Below are positions 1 through 4,864 of a stretch of DNA of 6,736 nt, one piece after another. The DNA is from a bacterium (GTDB lineage Bacteria; Bacillota; Clostridia; Oscillospirales; Acutalibacteraceae): contig SFWF01000093.1 in the NCBI GenBank assembly GCA_004560045.1, forward strand, positions 1-6,736, in the 5' to 3' direction. The translations under genes were made by a program, and so were the position numbers. The notes below the pieces were generated by a model, which worked only from the letters and a program-made list of their open reading frames with translations, was not told where the DNA came from and searched no databases. Positions within the stretch are counted from its first letter, which is position 1; each line of letters opens with the position of its first letter.

Positions 1-41
1 GGCTCTGACGACGCACTGTGTCGTCATTCACTACCGCCTCG
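1..41 (+). repeat. 41-bp exact repeat, copy 1
   Basis: These 41 bases are identical, in the same orientation, to 4588-4628. The identity ends at base 42. The unit contains a near-perfect palindrome at 6-26: arms TGACGAC and GTCGTCA around a short centre. It starts at the very first base of the window, so the true repeat may extend further left. It is non-coding and lies beyond the end of the remB-side operon. I read it as a module of a dispersed repeat family in this genome. Confidence 0.9.
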
Positions 42-261
42 ATCGCCGACCCCTACAAGGATTGCCGAATAGTTTTACGAAATTTGCGATATCTCACGGG
101 AGGAGCAGAGGTCTCGGCTGTCGCCTCGGTCGGTGCTTCTGCTTCGCAGAGGTGTCCACTGGACACCCGCACCCCTCCCCTACAACCTGCCGAAAATCTA
201 AAGTATGTATCAATATCATTCAAATCAAAAAATAGTAATACAATCTTTCACGATTATGTTG
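1..261. other. Gene-free repeat mosaic downstream of remB
   Basis: I see no believable gene in this stretch. It holds repeat modules that recur elsewhere in the window: the 41-bp unit (1-41); a truncated copy of the GCCGACCCCTACA repeat (45-57, also at 4393-4405); a small hairpin CTGC-ttc-GCAG (139-149); a 15-bp palindrome with arms GTGTCCA and TGGACAC (152-166); and a 17-bp piece at 172-188 that is the exact reverse complement of 4430-4446. From about 190 to 261 the sequence is AT-rich and plain. In many Bacillota gyrB follows remB, but no gyrB start is visible here, and I see no clear intrinsic terminator after remB. Confidence 0.75.
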
Positions 262-516
262 TTAAATATTTTCTATTCTTTTTTCGAGAGTTACCGTGGA
301 TAACTGAGAAATATAGACCTTGGTTTTTTCTTTTTTCTTTCCCGTAACTACAAAGGATTTCGGAAGCTCGAAGGATACCGTTACCGCTCGTTTTTCCTTT
401 TCTGCGGTATTTAAAAAGGTTCTCGACGATTTCATAACCGTCGTAGTATCCAGATCGAAAATTCCTATTATATCCTTGTTTTTAACTATAGTTCCTTCGC
501 CTAAATGCAAATACAT
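262..516 (-). CDS. remB: RemB-type DUF370 regulator
   Basis: An 84-residue protein of the DUF370 (RemA/RemB) family, about the usual length. The start MYLHLGEG, the stretch IVKNKDIIGIFDLDTTT (residues 10-26), the PKSFVV segment (52-57) and the KVYISQLSTVTL tail (67-78) are what I recognise. In Bacillus subtilis RemB, encoded just after recF, works with RemA as a regulator of biofilm matrix genes, and RemA is a DNA-binding protein. The same position after recF here supports the call. A role in matrix control in this organism is inference; the gene may simply be a conserved member of the origin cluster. No strong ribosome-binding site precedes the ATG: only a weak GAGATGAA lies 9 bases or so upstream. 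The start is chosen because MYLHLG is the conserved N-terminus. A 159-bp spacer with palindromic repeats separates it from recF. Confidence 0.88.
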   Translation of the reverse strand: MYLHLGEGTIVKNKDIIGIFDLDTTTVMKSSRTFLNTAEKEKRAVTVSFELPKSFVVTGKKKEKTKVYISQLSTVTLEKRIENI

Positions 517-570
517 AACACATTTTCATCTCAACATTTTATTTTATATAAAAGAGTAATAAGAATAATA

Positions 571-594
571 AGAGTAGCGCCTTTGGCGCGAGTA
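571..594 (+). repeat. AGAGTA palindromic repeat, copy 1
   Basis: The unit is AGAGTA, then GCGCC, a 3-base loop, GGCGC, then GAGTA. The same design recurs at 632-655, 661-683, 3961-3981, 4749-4772 and 4768-4788, with the arm bases changing but staying complementary. Compensating changes in the arms suggest the fold, as DNA or RNA, is what is kept. Confidence 0.8.
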
Positions 595-631
595 TCTCTC
601 TATTCTTTTAATTTCATAATCATAACATTTT

Positions 632-655
632 ACTCGTGCCGAAGGCACTACTCTT
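632..655 (-). repeat. AGAGTA palindromic repeat, copy 2
   Basis: Minus-strand copy of the family: AGAGTA, arms GTGCC and GGCAC around a TTC loop, then GAGTA. It lies in the recF-remB spacer and is inverted relative to copy 1 at 571-594, so the two could also pair with each other. Confidence 0.8.
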
Positions 656-660
656 TTTTA

Positions 661-683
661 CTCACACCTAAGGTGTTACTCTT
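661..683 (-). repeat. AGAGTA palindromic repeat, copy 3, overlapping the recF stop
   Basis: Minus-strand copy: AGAGTA, arms ACACCT and AGGTGT around one base, then GAG. The final codons of recF (Lys, Glu, stop) lie in its left flank, so the TAA of recF is also the TA-A of the repeat. Insertion or spread of this unit has therefore reached exactly to the end of an essential-type gene without shortening it noticeably. Confidence 0.75.
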
Positions 684-1743
684 TAATCTTTCCTCCGCTA
701 ACCGTAAATACCTTTCCGCCAATTAAGGTGGTAATGTTGGCAGGGTCACAGCAGGTTATAAAAACCTGCCACTCTTTTATATGATTAAGAATAAAGCCTT
801 GGCGGGCAGGGTCAAGCTCACTCATAACGTCATCGAGTATGGCTACGGGTTGTTCACCGGTAATTTCCTTAAGTGTTTTGGCTTCGGCAAGCTTTAAGGC
901 TATTGCAACGCTTCGCTGCTGCCCCTGACTGCCAAAGCTTCGGGCGGAAATTCCGTTTATTTTAAAGTCGAGGTCGTCTCGATGGGGTCCCACCGAGGTT
1001 ATTCCCGAAAAAATATCGGTTTTTCGGGCTAAAAATAGCTTTTCGGCCAGCTCGTCTGCGGCGCAGGAGGGCATATATTCAACCCCCAGCTCCTCACGAA
1101 GAGAGGAAAGCTCACCGTATATCTCTGAGGAATTTTCGGTAACCCTTTCACAGTAGGCTACCCTCTGCTCGGTTATTTTTTTGCCGTAGGTGGCTATCTC
1201 GGCCTCGAAAGCGTCAAGCATTTCGGTATTTTGAAGCCGTCCCTCCATATTTTTAAGGAGCATATTCCGCTGTGTTACAGCCCTTGTATACGATTTTAAA
1301 ACCGCAACGTATGAGGGATAAAGCTGACCGATGGCAAGATCGATAAATCTTCGTCTTAGCGAAGGTCCCTCTTTAACTATAGAAAGATCGGTAGGCGAAA
1401 AAACGGTGGCGCAAAAGCTTCCCGCAAGGGCAGAGGCCGATTTTAGCTTTTTGGTATCCAGCTCGGCATAACGGCGGTTATTTATGCTTATTTTTGCCTG
1501 CCGCTCGACTCCCCCGCTTACAAAATCGAGACTCAGCTCGGCCGAGCCTTGTCCGAAGGCTACAAGCTCGCTGTCCTTGGAGCCGCGAAAGCTTTTAGCC
1601 CCCGTAAAAAGCCAGAGGGCCTCGATAAAATTAGTTTTTCCCTGAGCGTTATTTCCGTAAATAACGTTCATTCCGGGGGAAAACTCTATTTCAAAGGGTA
1701 AAAGATTTCGAAAATCCTTACCGCTCAGTTTGTCCGCTCTCAT
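676..1743 (-). CDS. recF: DNA replication/repair protein RecF
   Basis: RecF is an SMC-like ATPase that acts with RecO and RecR to load RecA at single-strand gaps and stalled forks. The 355 residues show the full motif set: Walker A GNNAQGKTN (30-38); the RecF-typical SPTDLSIVKEGPSLRRRFID (116-135); VGPHRDDLDF (251-260); an ABC-type signature FGSQGQQRS (270-278); and Walker B VAILDDVMSELD (300-311). Length is normal for the family (about 360). The ATG sits inside an ATGA overlap with the stop of the S4 gene, and there is no good ribosome-binding site of its own, so translation is probably coupled to the upstream gene. The protein ends VSGGKIKE, a natural place for RecF to end, although its stop lies in a palindromic repeat. 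Nothing suggests loss of function. Confidence 0.97.
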   Translation of the reverse strand: MRADKLSGKDFRNLLPFEIEFSPGMNVIYGNNAQGKTNFIEALWLFTGAKSFRGSKDSELVAFGQGSAELSLDFVSGGVERQAKISINNRRYAELDTKKLKSASALAGSFCATVFSPTDLSIVKEGPSLRRRFIDLAIGQLYPSYVAVLKSYTRAVTQRNMLLKNMEGRLQNTEMLDAFEAEIATYGKKITEQRVAYCERVTENSSEIYGELSSLREELGVEYMPSCAADELAEKLFLARKTDIFSGITSVGPHRDDLDFKINGISARSFGSQGQQRSVAIALKLAEAKTLKEITGEQPVAILDDVMSELDPARQGFILNHIKEWQVFITCCDPANITTLIGGKVFTVSGGKIKE

Positions 1744-1952
1744 TCGGTTTCAACTAAAAGGTCCTGCCCATCGTAGGAGGCGGTGTCCCCTTTTCGGAGC
1801 TTTTTGCCCCTCATTTTACAAATTTCTCCGTTTACGGTTACCTCGCCGCCCTGAATCACAACCTTAGCGTGTCCCCCTGTGGAAACAAAGCCCGCCAGCT
1901 TCAGCGCCGCATCCAAACGGATAAATTCTTCTTTAATGTATATCGTTTTCAT
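1740..1952 (-). CDS. yaaA: S4-domain RNA-binding protein, YaaA type
   Basis: A 70-residue protein made almost wholly of an S4 RNA-binding fold: IRLDAALKLAGFVSTGGHAK, VTVNGEICKMRGKKLRKGD. Small S4 proteins of this type sit between dnaN and recF in many Bacillota (yaaA in B. subtilis) and are thought to bind rRNA or assembling ribosomes; the exact job is not clear. I chose the ATG at 1950-1952 (MKTIYIKEEF) because AAAGGA lies 6 bases upstream (1959-1964) and family members start near this point. The longer frame to 2009 would add 19 residues encoded by the end of the transposase remnant in another frame. Its stop overlaps the recF start (ATGA). The ribosome-binding site overlaps the stop codon of the broken transposase (1963-1965). 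Confidence 0.9.
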   Translation of the reverse strand: MKTIYIKEEFIRLDAALKLAGFVSTGGHAKVVIQGGEVTVNGEICKMRGKKLRKGDTASYDGQDLLVETE

Positions 1953-2145
1953 TTTAGATCCTTTAAATAACGTGTCTGTTTTCGAGCCATAAAACGGGAT
2001 TATTTTCAATATAATCGAAGTGTTTACCGTAATCAGCCTCGTTTCTTATTACGTGGTCGTAATATCCTCGCTGCCAGATATTTTTTCCAATCTCCTTATT
2101 ACAAAGCCTTTTGAATCCGGAAATTGTTTTTGGTATAACATTATT

Positions 2146-2174
2146 TGTAGGGACGGCGTCCTCGACGTCCCGTA
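2146..2174 (-). repeat. CCCCTACA-type repeat inside the transposase, copy 1
   Basis: On the minus strand this reads CGGGACGTCGAGGACGCCG followed by TCCCTACA. It encodes GTSRTPSL in the transposase. It shares a 19-base core with 2316-2343 but is one base shorter in the C-run, and this is where the reading frame breaks. GGGACG and CGTCCC can pair as a hairpin. Confidence 0.85.
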
Positions 2175-2315
2175 ATATCCTTCATTTTCTACAAACACCA
2201 ATAAATGTATGTGATCCGGCATTATTACATATTTTTCTATTGAAACATTTTGCGTATTATTTATTGATTTAATATATTTATCTACAATTTTTCCGACTGC
2301 TGTGAGCTTGGGCCT

Positions 2316-2343
2316 CGGGACGTCGAGGACGCCGCCCCCTACA
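2316..2343 (+). repeat. CCCCTACA-type repeat inside the transposase, copy 2
   Basis: On the plus strand this reads CGGGACGTCGAGGACGCCG followed by CCCCCTACA. It is inverted relative to the copy at 2146-2174, with an identical 19-base core. In the transposase frame it encodes IVGGGVLDVPR. Related copies outside the gene are at 4378-4405 and, truncated, at 45-57. Confidence 0.85.
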
Positions 2344-2458
2344 ATATCACATAGTATTTTTTCTTTATTTTTTACACAAACTGTTAAAAAATATAACCCT
2401 TGCTCGCTATAATCATACCCCTGCATACGGAGAGGTCTTCTTTTTTGTAACTCCGCCA

Positions 2459-3556
2459 CTATTTTATTCTCATCGGCATTACCATATAGAGGAAGCTGTC
2501 GCCCTCTATAGGCTCGATAAGGAAGCCTTCGCTTCCGCCCTTAAAGCTCATTTTAACCTCGTCGGACTCGGTTGCGCGAAGGGCGTCAAGAAGATACTGC
2601 GCGTTTATTCCGATCTCGAATTCGGGGCCTTCAAGCTGTGTCTCGTAGGTATCGGTTGCACATCCAAGAGCCGATATACATTTAAAGGTCGAAACGGGGT
2701 TTCCGATGGAGCAGCGTACGGGGGTGGTGAGTCGGTCGTTAACAACAAGGGAAATACGCTCGATAATATCGATAATATCCTTGGTTTTAACCGTAAGCTT
2801 CTGGAAAAACTCCTTCGGAATAGCCTTTTCGTAGTTTACGAAAACTCCCTCTAAAAGACGGGAAACAAGGGTATATCCGTCAATTTTAAAGGATACGAGC
2901 ATCTTAGTGATAAAGATATCAACGTTTTCCTCGTCGTTATTTATAATTTTAACTGCTTCACCGATAGCCTTGCCCGAAATTACGAAATTACAGTTAAGGC
3001 TTCCGCCGATATTTTCCTTTCTTATACCCATTCTGCGTCCGTCGATACCGATAAACTGCGCAACTCCGTCCTGAACCGTTATGTTAAGACCGGTAAGAAT
3101 GGGACGGGAGCCCTCGGTGGTAGCAACCGCAAAAAGGGTTCCCCTTACCATATCCTTAATAAGGCCGCCCGGCATAGTGATCTTTTCGGTCTCGGGAACC
3201 GAGGGAGTCTCGGGGAAATCCTCCGCGCTCATTCCCATAATATCGAAAACGGCGTTACCCGAACGGATGTGACACATAAGGCGATCGTCCGATTCGATGG
3301 TAACCTGAGTTCCGTCGCTCTTTCTGAGTATTTCGGTTAGAAGACGTGCGCTTATAACGATATCGCCGTCGGTCTCGGTAGAAGCGTATATCTCTTTTTT
3401 CATACTCATTTCCAAATTGTAGCTGACTAATGTTATTTTGCCCTTTTCGGCCGAAATAAGTATTCCCTCAAGGACGGGCTGACTTGTTTTGGTAACGATT
3501 CTTGAAAGATTTTGTACTGCTTCGAGCAGTTCGCTTCTCTGGGTAGTAAAAAGCAT
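2459..3556 (-). CDS. dnaN: DNA polymerase III sliding clamp, beta subunit
   Basis: The beta clamp is a ring-shaped dimer that tethers DNA polymerase III and other partners to DNA. The 365 residues match the family length and contain the expected landmarks of the three-domain clamp: AEDFPETP (111-118), RPILTGL (151-157), IDGRRMG (171-177, usually TDGRRLA or similar), SRLLEGVFVNYEKAIP (232-247), and the C-terminal MVMPMRIK, where the family ends in a LPMRL-like peptide. The start ATG has AAAGGAG 8 bases upstream (3565-3571). Its TAG stop overlaps the GTG of the broken transposase. The gene is separated from dnaA by 1.38 kb, far more than usual, so it very likely has its own promoter. The gene looks intact. 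Confidence 0.97.
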   Translation of the reverse strand: MLFTTQRSELLEAVQNLSRIVTKTSQPVLEGILISAEKGKITLVSYNLEMSMKKEIYASTETDGDIVISARLLTEILRKSDGTQVTIESDDRLMCHIRSGNAVFDIMGMSAEDFPETPSVPETEKITMPGGLIKDMVRGTLFAVATTEGSRPILTGLNITVQDGVAQFIGIDGRRMGIRKENIGGSLNCNFVISGKAIGEAVKIINNDEENVDIFITKMLVSFKIDGYTLVSRLLEGVFVNYEKAIPKEFFQKLTVKTKDIIDIIERISLVVNDRLTTPVRCSIGNPVSTFKCISALGCATDTYETQLEGPEFEIGINAQYLLDALRATESDEVKMSFKGGSEGFLIEPIEGDSFLYMVMPMRIK

Positions 3557-3564
3557 AGGTATTT

Positions 3565-3571
3565 CTCCTTT
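3565..3571 (-). promoter_or_regulatory. dnaN ribosome-binding site
   Basis: AAAGGAG on the minus strand, 8 bases before the dnaN ATG. It fixes the start. A 20-bp palindrome ends only 4 bases upstream. Confidence 0.85.
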
Positions 3572-3575
3572 AAAT

Positions 3576-3595
3576 CCGCTCTTTTAAAAAAGCGG
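3576..3595 (-). promoter_or_regulatory. Hairpin in the dnaN leader next to the ribosome-binding site
   Basis: A 20-bp palindrome with one mismatch: arms CCGCTTTTTT and AAAAGAGCGG on the minus strand. In the dnaN mRNA it would form a stem directly before AAAGGAG. It could affect translation or mRNA stability, but this is inference. Without a T-run after it, it is not a classical terminator. Confidence 0.55.
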
Positions 3596-3643
3596 AAATT
3601 ATTTAATTAAATAAACTATAAAAATAGCAGTATTATTAAAGGC

Positions 3644-3661
3644 GGTTTATAAGGTTTATAA
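3644..3661 (-). repeat. Tandem 9-mer TTATAAACC x2
   Basis: Two perfect adjacent copies of TTATAAACC on the minus strand. The unit resembles the DnaA box TTATNCACA at 6 of 9 positions, so the pair might be weak DnaA sites, or simply part of the dnaN promoter region. The repeat itself is certain; its role is not. Confidence 0.6.
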
Positions 3662-3663
3662 CT

Positions 3664-3691
3664 ATCTTAAACCCTTTAAAATAAAGGACAA
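3664..3691 (-). promoter_or_regulatory. Possible dnaN promoter
   Basis: TTGTCC (3686-3691) and TAAGAT (3664-3669) are separated by 16 bases on the minus strand, each matching 4 of 6 consensus positions. This is the best pair I found before dnaN. It would give a leader of about 100 bases. Weak support. Confidence 0.3.
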
Positions 3692-3756
3692 GCCTCTGTT
3701 AATATTATTTTAGCAATTTTTTTAATAACTTAATAACTTTCGGTTTTAAACCGCCC

Positions 3757-3765
3757 TGTGTATAA
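3757..3765 (-). promoter_or_regulatory. Perfect DnaA box TTATACACA
   Basis: TTATACACA on the minus strand fits the consensus TTATNCACA at all positions. It is the only perfect box I found outside genes in this window. It lies in the AT-rich part of the dnaA-dnaN spacer, upstream of the possible dnaN promoter, so it may serve origin binding, dnaN control, or both. Confidence 0.6.
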
Positions 3766-3814
3766 CCTTAGTGTTAATTAACCTTAATAAATTGAATAAC
3801 TTGGAGCTTTAAGC

Positions 3815-3837
3815 AGTGAACAGTGGACAGTGAACAG
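3815..3837 (+). repeat. Tandem heptamer AGTGRAC x3
   Basis: AGTGAAC, AGTGGAC, AGTGAAC follow one another, then AG. A related piece (GTCAGTGAACA) occurs at 4735-4745. In both places it is followed within a few bases by an AGAG-type palindromic unit, so it looks like a fixed module of a composite repeat. Confidence 0.7.
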
Positions 3838-3960
3838 AAAAGAGTAACTCCTTTTAAAAAGGGAAAAGGGAAAGGGGAAATGGGAAAGGTTAGGGAAAAG
3901 GGGCTACGCAGGGGCAAAACTACGTTTTGCAGGGGTGCTACGCACAGAAAAAACTCGTTT

Positions 3961-3981
3961 GAGTAGCGCTACGCGAGAGTA
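3961..3981 (+). repeat. AGAGTA-family palindromic repeat, copy 4
   Basis: GAGTAGCGCTACGCGAGAGTA: nearly the same unit as 4768-4788, flanked by GAGTA at both ends with AGCGCTACGCG in the middle. Confidence 0.7.
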
Positions 3982-4033
3982 ATAAGAGTGAAGAAAGCGA
4001 AATTGCTTCGGTATCCGCAGGCCTTCCGCGTCG

Positions 4034-4140
4034 AGCCGCCGCACCCATACGCGAATCATATTCTATGAAAAGATTAAATGTGTAAGCCCGACCGTAGTTT
4101 TTTCGGTATCTGTCAGCCTTCCCTTGGGGGAAGGGGGACC
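4034..4140 (+). repeat. CGGTATCC element, long copy A
   Basis: A roughly 100-bp element that also occurs in inverted orientation at about 4837-4941. Shared blocks in the same order are GCCGCACCCATACG (4038-4051), AGCCCGACCGTA (4085-4096), and a 34-base block (4101-4134) with two mismatches ending in CCTTCCCTTGGGGGAAGG. The last part also matches 6592-6630 at 37 of 39 positions. Between blocks the sequences have diverged, so the copies are old or only the blocks are under constraint. Confidence 0.85.
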
Positions 4141-4205
4141 GCGTAGCGGTGGATGAGGGAAACCTATTCCACAAATCCAAACGGGATAACGTCAAAATTT
4201 TACGT

Positions 4206-4294
4206 ATAATGAATTGACGCCTTGCGTCGTGAATAGAAACGGTATTTCATGAATTGATTACGTCATGAATTGCACCTTCGGTGCATTATATGCG
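4206..4294 (+). repeat. ATGAATTG palindromic repeat cluster
   Basis: Three spaced copies of the ATGAATTG flank (4209-4216, 4249-4256, 4265-4272) are combined with small hairpins GACGC-ctt-GCGTC (4216-4228) and TGCACC-ttc-GGTGCA (4271-4285). The design, a constant flank around a variable but complementary arm, is like the AGAGTA family but with a different flank. It is non-coding. Confidence 0.7.
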
Positions 4295-4377
4295 TCGCAG
4301 ATTATTTATCTATTCTCCTACATTGTTATCGTATAATTTATATCGAGGACAGCCGTTTATCTTCATTTCATTTTCCT

Positions 4378-4405
4378 CGGGTCGTCGCGGACGCCGACCC
4401 CTACA
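4378..4405 (+). repeat. CCCCTACA-type repeat, intergenic copy
   Basis: Reads CGGGTCGTCGCGGACGCCG then ACCCCTACA. It has the same length and end as the repeat at 2316-2343 inside the transposase gene and shares most positions. It is followed by CGGATACCGAG, similar to the AGGATTGCCGAA that follows the truncated copy at 45-57. Confidence 0.75.
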
Positions 4406-4429
4406 CGGATACCGAGGCAATATATCGGG

Positions 4430-4558
4430 AGGTTGTAGGGGAGGGGCTTGCTCCTCCCGCAACAGAATAGCGGATAGATAATTGCGATACGGGTAAAATA
4501 GAAAAAAAACGCCGCCGTGTTTCTCTTATAAAAAAAGTTTGCGAGCGGGAGGAGCAAG
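4430..4558. repeat. Element bounded by 14-bp inverted repeats
   Basis: CTTGCTCCTCCCGC (4447-4460) and its exact reverse complement (4545-4558) enclose 84 bases. On the left it is joined to AGGTTGTAGGGGAGGGG (4430-4446), which recurs inverted at 172-188. The arrangement looks like a tiny non-autonomous element or two opposed copies of one repeat. No coding sequence lies inside. Confidence 0.6.
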
Positions 4559-4587
4559 TTCTCGCGCTGCGGGCTCGGTCTCTCGGC

Positions 4588-4628
4588 GGCTCTGACGACG
4601 CACTGTGTCGTCATTCACTACCGCCTCG
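4588..4628 (+). repeat. 41-bp exact repeat, copy 2
   Basis: Identical to bases 1-41, same orientation, with the same internal palindrome (4593-4613). Together the two copies flank dnaN, the transposase remnant, yaaA, recF and remB. Confidence 0.9.
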
Positions 4629-4748
4629 TGCGCCACCTTACGGGCGGTTTTTTCTTCTGCGTACCGCAGAGGTTTAGCTTTAATGGTTAGGAAAACGGGA
4701 CGAGGGGCTGCGCAGGGGACTTTGGCCGCAGTGGTCAGTGAACATAAA

Positions 4749-4788
4749 AGAGAAACACCTTCGGCGTGAGTAGCGCTACGCGCGAGTA
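4749..4788 (+). repeat. AGAGTA-family repeats, two fused copies
   Basis: Unit one (4749-4772) has arms ACACC and GGCGT around TTC. Unit two (4768-4788) has GCGC-ta-CGCGC-type arms. They share the middle GAGTA. A further AGAGTAAC follows at 4792-4799. Fused copies sharing a flank suggest growth by copying at the flank. Confidence 0.75.
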
Positions 4789-4824
4789 AAAAGAGTAACG
4801 GAAACCGAAAATAAGACTGCCTCT

Positions 4825-4864
4825 GTATCCGTCGGCCTTCCCCCAAGGGAAGGCCGACGGATAC
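4825..4864. repeat. Perfect 18-bp stem hairpin downstream of dnaA
   Basis: Arms GTATCCGTCGGCCTTCCC and its exact reverse complement surround a 4-base loop CCAA. This is the tip of the CGGTATCC element copy B, but here both arms carry the element, while copies A and C have only the inner part paired. On the minus strand no T-run follows, so it is not a standard terminator for dnaA, although so strong a hairpin could still stop transcripts or protect their 3' ends. Confidence 0.85.

Larger units (their letters stand above)
517..675. other. recF-remB spacer with palindromic repeats
   Basis: The spacer is AT-rich except for three small GC-capped palindromes: GCGCC-ttt-GGCGC (577-589), GTGCC-gaa-GGCAC (636-648) and ACACCT-a-AGGTGT (664-676). 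All belong to one family with flanks AGAGTA and GAGTA. The last one runs into recF. They could form hairpins in the recF-remB transcript. The runs of T near 651-660 are on the plus strand, so they do not make a classical terminator for the minus-strand operon. Confidence 0.7.
1963..2459 (-). pseudogene. Frameshifted REP-associated (Y1) transposase
   Basis: This is a remnant of a Y1/IS200-like, REP-associated tyrosine transposase, an HUH single-strand DNA nuclease. The first part starts at a GTG overlapping the dnaN stop (TAGTG). It reads KRRPLRMQGYDYSEQGLYFLTVC and then YVIMPDHIHLLV, whose HIH (residues 83-85) is the metal-binding pair. After residue 103 the frame is lost. The -1 frame from about 2148 to the TAA at 1963-1965 gives the missing C-terminal half: IPKTISGFKRLCNKEIG, then IWQRGYYDHVIRNEADY, where one of the adjacent tyrosines should be catalytic, and FDYIENNPV. 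The break falls in a C-run (2150-2153 on the plus strand), where a sister repeat has one more base. A single-base deletion explains it. A sequencing error or programmed frameshift cannot be excluded. The undisturbed product would be about 164 residues. Confidence 0.88.
3597..3812. other. AT-rich dnaA-dnaN spacer segment, possible origin element
   Basis: This stretch is clearly richer in A and T than anything around it except 6454-6500. It contains one perfect DnaA box (3757-3765), a perfect tandem 9-mer (3644-3661), the octamer TTAATAAC twice in tandem (3722-3737), AATAACTT three times (3724-3731, 3732-3739, 3795-3802), and a 13-bp palindrome CGGTTT-t-AAACCG (3741-3753). In Bacillota the DNA unwinding part of oriC often lies between dnaA and dnaN, so this is the best candidate here. 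The low number of good boxes keeps confidence modest. Confidence 0.4.

Noticed and set aside
295..303. TTATCCACG, one base from a DnaA box
   Set aside because: It lies inside remB and encodes the conserved residues LST; a single near-match in a coding region is expected by chance.
18..347. A 109-residue plus-strand open frame
   Set aside because: It runs across repeat modules and then antisense over remB; the composition is that of translated repeats, and no family is recognisable.
3938..4195. An 85-residue minus-strand open frame in the spacer
   Set aside because: It consists of translated repeat sequence (several repeat units in a row) with no ribosome-binding site or recognisable motif.
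4205..4210. A plus-strand TATAAT
   Set aside because: There is no fitting -35 sequence and no plus-strand gene downstream; it is part of the ATGAATTG repeat.
4621..4653. Possible plus-strand terminator: CCGCC and GGCGG arms followed by a T-run
   Set aside because: The loop is long, the stem is short, and no plus-strand gene precedes it.
4526..4846. A 106-residue minus-strand open frame downstream of dnaA
   Set aside because: It passes through the 41-bp unit, the AGAGTA units and half of the hairpin; it is Arg/Ala-rich, as expected from GC-rich repeats, and lacks a start context.
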